A DNA stretch of 8,892 nt, from the NCBI GenBank assembly GCA_002293625.1, contig DBDP01000013.1, positions 7,464 to 16,355 of the forward strand. Direction: 5' to 3'. Under the pieces are notes generated by a model. That model was not told where the DNA came from, did no database searches, and was given only the letters and a program-made list of their open reading frames with translations. How positions within the stretch are numbered: position 1 is the stretch's first letter; each line of letters opens with the position of its first letter. Of this stretch, positions 1 to 5,647 are shown in pieces. This DNA comes from Clostridiales bacterium UBA929. Lineage in GTDB: Bacteria; Bacillota; Clostridia; Oscillospirales; UBA929. The position numbers and the translations under genes were made by a program.

Positions 1-134
1 GAGTGGGCGACGTCGCGGAAAAAACGGGTTTTTCCGACGCGGCGCATTTCTCAAAGGTCTTCAAAAAAGTAGCGGGACAGTCGGCTCTCGCTTTTCGTAA
101 CAGCCCCAAGGTCGGAAAGGACGGTAATATATGA
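1..134 (+). CDS. AraC-family transcriptional regulator, C-terminal end (5' truncated by window)
   Basis: The third forward frame is open from the window edge to a TGA at 132-134. It encodes about 43 residues including VGDVAEKTGFSDAAHFSKVF, which has the form of the second helix-turn-helix of AraC/XylS regulators (the VA..TGFSD..HFS.VFKK..G.S...FR signature). Only this DNA-binding end is present, so the ligand-sensing domain and the regulated sugar cannot be read. The stop overlaps the ATG of the next gene in an ATGA arrangement, which suggests translational coupling and co-transcription with the sugar-phosphate genes downstream. By inference it controls that operon. The family call is firm for so short a fragment; whether it belongs to a two-component (YesN-like) response regulator or a classical AraC protein cannot be decided. 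Confidence 0.85.
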   Translation, partial: VGDVAEKTGFSDAAHFSKVFKKVAGQSALAFRNSPKVGKDGNI

Positions 135-1543
135 TTCAATTCGGAACCGGCGGATGGAGAGCCGTCATCGCCGACGGATTTACCAAGGCGAACGTGCGGC
201 TTCTTTGCGCTGCCCTCGCGGCGAAGATGAAGGACGAAAACGTGCTGAACCGCGGTATCGCGATCGGCTATGACCGCCGTTTTCTCTCCGATGTCGCTGC
301 TCGCTGGGCGGCCGAGATATTCGCGGCTGCCGGCGTGCCGGTGAAGCTGATTAAGCGCGAAGCGCCCACCCCGCTGATTATGTTCACCGTCAAAGAGTTT
401 GACCTGCCCTACGGGCTGGCCGTTACCGCTTCGCACAATCCGGCGGTTTACAACGGTATTAAAATCTTTACACGCGGAGGGCGCGATGCCGACGAAACCG
501 TAACGGGGGAACTGGAAAAGATCATCGAAGCGCTTCCGGCTTCGGAACCCGAGGCGGTTCGGTATGAGGACGGCGTGTCGCGGGGGATAATCTCCGAGAT
601 CGACCCGATCAATAAATACATTGACGCGATTCTCCGCTCCGTCAATCTACAAGCGATCCGCGACGCCGAGCTGCGCGTCGTGCTGGATCCGATGTTCGGA
701 GTCAGTAAAACCAGTTTGCAGACAATTCTCTTGACGGCGCGCTGCCATGTCGATATAATTCATGACCGGCGGGATACACTGTTCGGCGGACGTCTCCCTT
801 CCCCCAATGTCGGGACGCTGGGCGCGCTGCGCGCCGCCGTCCTTGACTCCGGAGCGGATATCGGCATCGCGACCGACGGCGACGCCGACCGGCTGGGCGT
901 TATTGACGAAACGGGGCATTTCCTGCACCCCAACGACATTCTCGTGCTGCTGTATTACTATTTGGTCAAGATTAAAGGCTGGAAGGGATCGGTCGTACGG
1001 AACCTCGCGACGACGCACATGCTGGACCGGGTCGCGGCAAGCCTCGGCGAGCGATGTATCGAGGTGCCGGTCGGTTTCAAGCACATCTCAAAGGCGATGA
1101 GCGAACACGACGCCGTCATCGGCGGCGAAAGCTCCGGCGGACTGACGGTTCGGGGGCATATCAACGGCAAAGACGGCATCTACGCGGCAAGCCTGCTGAT
1201 CGAGATGATGGCGGTCACGAAGCGCCGCCTGTCGGCAATCCTCCGGGACATTACGAAGGAACTGGGGGAGCTTCATATGGCCGAGACAGACTATAAGTTC
1301 TCTCCCGAGCGCCGTGAGGAGATCGAGACGCTGCTTATGCGCGAATGGAAGCTGCCGGCATTCAGATGGGACATAGAGCGGGTAAGCTATATGGACGGAT
1401 GCAAGGTCTTTTTTCAAAACGGCGGATGGATCGTGTGCCGCTTTTCCGGCACCGAACCGCTTCTGCGTATCTTTTGCGAAATGGAAAGCGCCGCCGAAGC
1501 GGAAGAAGCGGTCCGTATGATGAAGGAGTTTTTGGGGCTATGA
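131..1543 (+). CDS. Phosphohexomutase (phosphoglucomutase/phosphomannomutase family)
   Basis: A 470-residue cytoplasmic enzyme of the alpha-D-phosphohexomutase superfamily, which moves phosphate between C1 and C6 of a hexose via a phosphoserine. All four family signatures are present in order: the active-site loop TASHNP at 99-104 (phosphoserine S101), the Mg-binding loop DGDADR at 249-254, the sugar-binding loop GGESSGG at 331-337, and the phosphate-binding loop RFSGTEP at 437-443. The N-terminus GTGGWR (5-10) is also typical and the length is normal, so the protein looks complete and active. The ATG at 131 overlaps the upstream stop by 4 bp, with AAAGGA at 116-121 as ribosome binding site. 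Substrate (glucose, mannose, glucosamine or GlcNAc phosphate) cannot be fixed from motifs. Coupling to nagA makes an N-acetylglucosamine phosphate substrate a reasonable inference. Confidence 0.93.
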   Translation: MIQFGTGGWRAVIADGFTKANVRLLCAALAAKMKDENVLNRGIAIGYDRRFLSDVAARWAAEIFAAAGVPVKLIKREAPTPLIMFTVKEFDLPYGLAVTASHNPAVYNGIKIFTRGGRDADETVTGELEKIIEALPASEPEAVRYEDGVSRGIISEIDPINKYIDAILRSVNLQAIRDAELRVVLDPMFGVSKTSLQTILLTARCHVDIIHDRRDTLFGGRLPSPNVGTLGALRAAVLDSGADIGIATDGDADRLGVIDETGHFLHPNDILVLLYYYLVKIKGWKGSVVRNLATTHMLDRVAASLGERCIEVPVGFKHISKAMSEHDAVIGGESSGGLTVRGHINGKDGIYAASLLIEMMAVTKRRLSAILRDITKELGELHMAETDYKFSPERREEIETLLMREWKLPAFRWDIERVSYMDGCKVFFQNGGWIVCRFSGTEPLLRIFCEMESAAEAEEAVRMMKEFLGL

Positions 1544-2655
1544 AATATGTTTACAACGTTGACATCGTTACGCCGGATGCCGTTCTGCCAAATAGCAGCC
1601 TTCTTTACGCCGAGACGGTTCTCTCAATCGGAAAACCCTGCCCCGAAGGGATTGAGATGCTGGACGGACAGGGACTTACGCTGTGGCCGGGGCTGATCGA
1701 CATTCATATCCACGGCTTCGGCGGACACGACACGATGGACGGAGGAAGCGCCGTTGCGGAAATCGCGAAGGAACTGCCTCGCTTCGGGGTCACGGCGTTC
1801 CTGCCCACCACCGTAACGGGTTTGCGGGAAACTGTTTTCTTTGCGCTTGATGGTGTCAAGAAGGCGATGAAAAACGACGAAGGCGCGCAGGTTTTGGGCG
1901 CGCATTTGGAAGGTCCCTTCCTCTCATCGGAACGCTTAGGCGCGCATGACGCGCATTTTATTCGTTTCCCCTCAAAAGCATGGCTGGAAACGGACGTTAT
2001 TAAGCTGGTGACCGCGGCACCCGAGCTGCCCGGAGCGCAGGGCTTCTTCACGGTGTGCCGTGACCGCGGTATCCGCGTTTCGCTCGGCCACACCAACGCC
2101 TCATTCGAGCTTTGCGAAAAAGCCGTCGGCTGGGGCGCGGCATCGTTCACGCATACCTTCAACGCAATGAGTCCGCTAACGCCCCGTCTGCCGGGTGCGG
2201 CGGGCGCGGCGCTGCTGTTGGATTGCTTTGCCGAGCTGATCTGCGATAATATACATATCGCTCCGGCGGTGCAAAAACTGGCGTTTCTGCTGAAGCCGGA
2301 GCGCTTGATCTTAATTACGGATTCGATACGGGCGGCGGGTTTGCCTGAAGGCTCTTTTACGCTGGGTACCCTGAGCGGTATCGTTCGGAACGGAGCGGCA
2401 CGTTTATCGGACGGCACGCTTGCCGGAAGCGTTCTGACCATGAACAACGCGATCGCTAACTTTATGCGCAACACCGCAGCCTCCGCACCGCAGACCGCGC
2501 GTTTCGCTTCCGAAAACCCGGCCGCCCTTTTGGGAGTCCGCAAGGGGCGAATCCAAACCGGCTACGATGCGGATTTCGCGCTGTTCGACGGGGACTTTCA
2601 GGCACGGCTTACCGTATCACGCGGAAAAACCATCTATTGCGCAGAAAACAATTAG
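1540..2655 (+). CDS. nagA: N-acetylglucosamine-6-phosphate deacetylase
   Basis: A 371-residue amidohydrolase-superfamily enzyme that hydrolyses GlcNAc-6-phosphate to glucosamine-6-phosphate and acetate in the cytoplasm. Family features in order: the metal-binding DIHIHG (H56, H58), HLEGPF with metal ligand E124, SLGHTNA (H184), FTHTFNAM (H205), LITDS with the catalytic-type D261, the substrate loop DGTLAGS near 291-297, and the C-terminal ASENPAALLG...GYDADFALFD strand typical of the family. The start is the ATG at 1540, which overlaps the mutase TGA (ATGA) and has AAGGAG at 1523-1528. The frame stays open upstream to 1345, but that stretch lies inside the mutase gene and has no NagA similarity. 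The position after position D261 is Ser where many homologues have Ala; this is minor. No nagB deaminase is in the window. Confidence 0.95.
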   Translation: MKYVYNVDIVTPDAVLPNSSLLYAETVLSIGKPCPEGIEMLDGQGLTLWPGLIDIHIHGFGGHDTMDGGSAVAEIAKELPRFGVTAFLPTTVTGLRETVFFALDGVKKAMKNDEGAQVLGAHLEGPFLSSERLGAHDAHFIRFPSKAWLETDVIKLVTAAPELPGAQGFFTVCRDRGIRVSLGHTNASFELCEKAVGWGAASFTHTFNAMSPLTPRLPGAAGAALLLDCFAELICDNIHIAPAVQKLAFLLKPERLILITDSIRAAGLPEGSFTLGTLSGIVRNGAARLSDGTLAGSVLTMNNAIANFMRNTAASAPQTARFASENPAALLGVRKGRIQTGYDADFALFDGDFQARLTVSRGKTIYCAENN

Positions 2656-2682
2656 CCGGTGTTCTGTCATTCAATATCCTCA

Positions 2683-3546
2683 TTATTGTCTTTGGGCGTC
2701 TATCCGCAACTCCCGGCTTTGAAGGTTGTGTTGCTCTCCGAACAGCAAATTCCCGAAAAAGCGGTTCAGATAGATGGGTGTAGCTTTTATTTCCTTTGGA
2801 TGGTCGTTGTAGTTGGCGCGCACCAAAGCGTTGCGGAAATAGAATGAGTGGCGCTCAAACGTGTCGTTCGTTACCGTATAGCCGAAAGTGCGGAGATACT
2901 GGATCGTGAACACAGCGACGGTACGCGTATTGCCCTCGCCAAAAGGGTGAATCTGCCAAACGTCGGCGATAAATTTTGCGATATGCTCCACGGCGGCACG
3001 GGGTTCCAGTTTGCTATAGTCGAACGCTTTCTCTTTATCGAAGTCGTGTTCAAGAAAAACACGGATGTCGCTGTGGTCGCCGTAGTATACCGAATCCTCC
3101 TTTAGAACCCACTCCTTCTTGCTGATGTTGTAGTCGCGTATCTGTCCGGCAAAATCGTATATGCCGTCAAACAGACGCCTGTGGACAGAAAACAATTGAG
3201 CGGGCGACAGCTTGAATGTCTTTCCTGACAGGATACGGGCAATACGAACCGAAACCTTGTCCGCTTCCTCCGTGCGTTCCTCATCGCCACCGCCGTCCGG
3301 CTTGTTCTTGTAATAATCCGTAATGAAACGCTCCGCTTCTACAATGGTAATTTTACCCTCGATATTGGCGTTTGCGGTTTCAATCAGATATTTAGACGGC
3401 GTAAGCCCGTCCACCTGCTGCAATCCAATAGCGGTCTTCCAGTTATAACTGCGCTCAGAAAGCTCAGGCTCTGCTTGTTTTTCATAGGATAGATCACGCC
3501 GGGTGGCGCTGTTCTCTAAATCAGACATTTTCTTATCAAACGGCAT
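2683..3546 (-). CDS. Fic-domain protein with fused VbhA-like N-terminal antitoxin segment
   Basis: A 287-residue protein with the Fic core motif HPFGEGNTR at 200-208 (catalytic H200, metal-binding E204). The flap is probably around 146-161 and the helices leading into the motif (AVEHIAKFIADVWQIHPF) are typical. Fic proteins usually transfer AMP or another phosphate-containing group to a target hydroxyl. Residues about 35-80 resemble the VbhA antitoxin fold placed in cis, with GLQQVDGL near 41-48 where VbhA carries its S-x-x-x-E-G inhibitory motif. Here the glutamate position is Asp and the Ser/Thr position is Leu. The core motif also has Thr in place of the second Gly and Ala (211) in place of the second Arg. 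The ATG at 3546 is supported by AAAGGAGG six bases upstream. It converges on nagA with a 27-bp gap. Target unknown; a toxin, a housekeeping AMPylator or a modified-activity Fic are all possible. Confidence 0.9.
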   Translation of the reverse strand: MPFDKKMSDLENSATRRDLSYEKQAEPELSERSYNWKTAIGLQQVDGLTPSKYLIETANANIEGKITIVEAERFITDYYKNKPDGGGDEERTEEADKVSVRIARILSGKTFKLSPAQLFSVHRRLFDGIYDFAGQIRDYNISKKEWVLKEDSVYYGDHSDIRVFLEHDFDKEKAFDYSKLEPRAAVEHIAKFIADVWQIHPFGEGNTRTVAVFTIQYLRTFGYTVTNDTFERHSFYFRNALVRANYNDHPKEIKATPIYLNRFFGNLLFGEQHNLQSRELRIDAQRQ

Positions 3547-3601
3547 TTTATGCCTCCTTTAGCTTTCAAGGACAGGACAACAGGATTTCTCTATTCAATA
3601 G

Positions 3602-3613
3602 GTCGCTTGCGAC
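3602..3613. repeat. Short palindrome in the fic leader
   Basis: GTCGCTTGCGAC is a perfect 5-bp-arm palindrome around a TT centre. It lies about 12-25 bases downstream of the predicted fic transcription start and 56 bases before the fic ATG. It could be an operator half-site pair or a small RNA hairpin. No T-tract follows in the fic direction, so a terminator is unlikely. Confidence 0.4.
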
Positions 3614-3631
3614 AGCGCGCCTCTGCTTCGC

Positions 3632-3660
3632 ATTATATAGAATTACCGGCGTAATGTAAA
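3632..3660 (-). promoter_or_regulatory. Predicted sigma-A promoter of fic
   Basis: On the minus strand the sequence reads TTTACA (3660-3655), a 17-base spacer, then TATAAT (3637-3632). The -10 is a perfect consensus match, the -35 matches at five of six bases and the spacing is optimal. Transcription would start near 3625, leaving a leader of about 78 nt before the fic ATG. This predicts strong basal expression unless it is repressed, which fits the palindrome found in the leader. Confidence 0.75.
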
Positions 3661-3683
3661 GCTGTATTTCGAGGTACTTAGCC

Positions 3684-3710
3684 ATGCGTCCGTCTCGCCG
3701 ACGGACGCAT
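3684..3710. repeat. Perfect dyad, 11-bp arms, between divergent fic and DUF6273-like genes
   Basis: ATGCGTCCGTC, a 5-base loop TCGCC, then GACGGACGCAT, perfectly complementary over 11 bp. It lies upstream of the fic -35 and about 34 bp before the first CATANNNTA motif of the rightward gene. The downstream bases on the plus strand (TCCTCATTTT) are only weakly T-rich and no plus-strand gene ends nearby, so it reads better as an operator, or as a structured element, than as a terminator. Confidence 0.6.
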
Positions 3711-3743
3711 TCCTCATTTTCGTGGCAAATCAAGCGTTTACGG

Positions 3744-3752
3744 CATAAACTA
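3744..3752 (+). promoter_or_regulatory. Candidate sporulation-type -10 element for the DUF6273-like gene
   Basis: CATAAACTA matches the CATANNNTA pattern of sigma-K/sigma-E-type -10 boxes. A second match, CATAAATTA, lies at 3770-3778 but is too close to the ribosome binding site (3784-3790) to act as a -10 for this start. No clear matching -35 was seen, and no good sigma-A promoter was found on this strand. The motif is short, so chance is possible. Confidence 0.3.
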
Positions 3753-3783
3753 TCAATGGGGACGTCACCCATAAATTATCAGT

Positions 3784-3790
3784 AAAGGAG
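3784..3790 (+). promoter_or_regulatory. Ribosome binding site leaving two possible starts
   Basis: AAAGGAG lies only 3 bases before the ATG at 3794 but 9 bases before an in-frame TTG at 3800. The TTG start would give MSLPAFPD..., so the spacing slightly favours TTG. The ATG is annotated here by convention. Confidence 0.55.
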
Positions 3791-3793
3791 AAG

Positions 3794-4900
3794 ATGCGCT
3801 TGTCATTGCCAGCGTTCCCGGACAAACCGGAGGGATATTCGATTGAGGACTCGATATCTCAAATCCTAACCTCCATCGCGATGGAGGAAATCGGGCTAAG
3901 CCACATTATCAATTCGGAAGGGGAAAAATTGCAATATGTTTTAGGTACCCTTACAACGTCAAGCGGGCAAAACCCAACCATTCCCCAGATACTTGAAATA
4001 AACGAAAGCGTAAAAGATATGCTCGGCGTTGTTTCAACAAACCAGATGTTCTTGTTCGGAAAAATGTCCTCGGCGCTCAACGCGTATTTCAAAAACCTTC
4101 AGACGAAGGATCCGAGCGGCGGGGATGAAAAAACAAATCCCCCGAAAAAGCCGGAGGAACCTATCGGGGATACTCCCAGCGCGGCAGCCGGAAGAATCCT
4201 TACCACCGATAAAAGCGGCGACAGCGCCGACTGGGTCGAGATTGCGCAAAACGGCGCTTACTCCTTGATTGTCCGCACGAAGTTTATCAATACGTATAGT
4301 GAGGAAGAGCAGCGCGACAACCCGGATTTCCAAGCCGTCGTATTCGGCACGACCAACAGTTATGAAAACTCAAAGGTTCGCCGGCTGATCAACGATTGGT
4401 TTACCGGGGCTCCGGAAGGAAGCGCGGATAAACTCGCGGCAGAAGCGGCTCTGCGCGGCTTCACGGTGAAGAACAACGCGGCAGCCCAAACGGGTATCGG
4501 CACAGCCGGCCCGGACGGCAAAGGCGACAGTTTCAGCAAACCCGCCGGCGAATCTGAACCCTCCGGCTCCGACGTGGCTTTCGCCCTAAGCTACGGTGAA
4601 GCGGCCAGCTTCATCTCCAAAGAATACGGTTGGGGCGGCGGCAATTATACCGCAAGCGAGCAGCCCGCGCCGGAAAACTTTGAAAAACTGCAATTCCCCG
4701 GCGCAAGCGCCGGATTCGCCCAGCTCTGGCTGCGTTCGCCCGGCACCGATTCTGAAAAGGCTTCCACGCTCGGCTTCAATGGAAAGGTGTTCCAGGCAGC
4801 GATCGATGGTTCATCCGACGGCAACGGTCTTATTTATCCGGCTCTGTGGGTGAAGTCGGCAGTCTTTGAGACATCCTCAAACGCGCCTGCTGCCGCGTAA
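3794..4900 (+). CDS. DUF6273-like domain protein with spore/collagen-like N-terminal domain
   Basis: A 368-residue acidic protein in three parts. Residues 1-100 hold a helical segment with SIAMEEIGLSHIIN (27-40) and SEGEKLQ, then LEINESVKDML. From memory this pattern recurs at the N-terminus of Firmicute collagen-like or spore-associated proteins; that link is not verified. Residues 103-128 are a Pro/Lys/Glu/Gly linker. Residues about 130-358 resemble DUF6273: WVEIAQNG...LIVRTKFI, SKVRRLINDWF (193-203), DVAFALSYGEAASF (260-273), LWLRSPG (311-317) and IYPALWV (347-353). Such C-type-lectin-like modules often serve as binding surfaces, and some are targets of diversity-generating retroelements, but no reverse transcriptase or template repeat is in the window. 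No signal peptide or membrane segment is seen. The start may be TTG 3800. The ligand is unknown. It converges on the recombinase remnant with 14 bp between them. Confidence 0.75.
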   Translation: MRLSLPAFPDKPEGYSIEDSISQILTSIAMEEIGLSHIINSEGEKLQYVLGTLTTSSGQNPTIPQILEINESVKDMLGVVSTNQMFLFGKMSSALNAYFKNLQTKDPSGGDEKTNPPKKPEEPIGDTPSAAAGRILTTDKSGDSADWVEIAQNGAYSLIVRTKFINTYSEEEQRDNPDFQAVVFGTTNSYENSKVRRLINDWFTGAPEGSADKLAAEAALRGFTVKNNAAAQTGIGTAGPDGKGDSFSKPAGESEPSGSDVAFALSYGEAASFISKEYGWGGGNYTASEQPAPENFEKLQFPGASAGFAQLWLRSPGTDSEKASTLGFNGKVFQAAIDGSSDGNGLIYPALWVKSAVFETSSNAPAAA

Positions 4901-4914
4901 AATTAGCGCAACCC

Positions 4915-5643
4915 TCACGACGGTATACTTGGGTCGGCGAACCGGAAGCAAATTTCAAGGGACATATCCTCATAAACATATACTGTCTCAATCAGGTCAA
5001 ACGCCAATCCTCGCGTCAGTTCCGTAAAGCGTCTCCCCTTTTGAAACGCGTCAAACGCCGCCGGCTTCACGCCGGTTATTTTTGTTTCTTGACGCAAAGT
5101 CTCTATCAAATTTTCCAATTCGGCCTGACGCCTTTCGCAAATACCGCGAATCCTCTTAAATTGCGCTTCGGATATCACGCCTCTCGCAAAATCGTAGTAC
5201 GATTTATCAAAAACCGCCGTTTCGTTTTCGAGTTGCTTTTCCGATATCGTTATTCTGTACCCAAAATCGCGTGTGTCCGCCGGTTTTCCGGGCGCGTTTT
5301 GGACACGCTGTGTTAACGCCCGCATATCACCGAGTTGCCATAATTGAAGGTTTACGGCTTCCAGCACCGCGGCGTATAATACTTTTTCCCGCACCGAATG
5401 GGATTTGCAAAACTGCTTCCCTTTTTCCCTGCGTGTCCGGCAGCAGTAATACGCGTGTCCTTTTGACGATTTTCTGGACATGGCCTTTTTACACTCTCCG
5501 CACTTTACGATTCCGGCAAGTGGGTGGATGCCGCCGTTTGCTCCCGCCCTAACATTCATGCTCAGCAATTGCTGAGCCTTATCAAATGTCTTGGGATCGA
5601 TAATCGCCTCATGGGAAGCGTATTCATAGCGAACTGGTTTTGG
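4915..5643 (-). pseudogene. Serine recombinase remnant lacking the catalytic domain
   Basis: The frame encodes the C-terminal part of a large serine recombinase: ASHEAIIDPKTFDKAQQLL (end of the recombinase domain), a zinc ribbon (CGEC, then YYCC and CKSH), a charged coiled-coil stretch, and a tail LIETVYVYEDMSLEICFRF typical of this family's C-terminus. The resolvase catalytic domain is absent. Recognisable homology begins near 5643, within a few bases of the stop codon of the next recombinase (5648-5650), in a different frame. A TTG at 5568 could initiate a 217-residue fragment, but it lies after the conserved HEAIIDP segment and has no clear ribosome binding site. Most likely the 3' part of a recombinase gene broken by insertion or recombination; a separately translated DNA-binding fragment is possible but unsupported. 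Confidence 0.8.
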
Positions 5644-5647
5644 AGCG

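Noticed and set aside
2656..2682. Bidirectional terminator between nagA and fic
   Set aside because: The 27-bp gap between the convergent genes shows no inverted repeat that I could find.
3684..3710. Intrinsic terminator
   Set aside because: The stem is strong, but no gene on either strand ends just before it and the trailing T-tract is weak.
3566..3772. 68-residue minus-strand open frame upstream of fic
   Set aside because: It has no ribosome binding site at its ATG, no recognisable similarity, and it overlaps the dyad, the fic promoter and the fic leader. It is better explained as regulatory DNA.
4724..4867. Variable region of a diversity-generating retroelement
   Set aside because: The C-terminal module is of a type used by such systems, but no reverse transcriptase or second copy of this stretch is in the window, and the codons between the conserved ends do not show the NNY pattern left by adenine mutagenesis.
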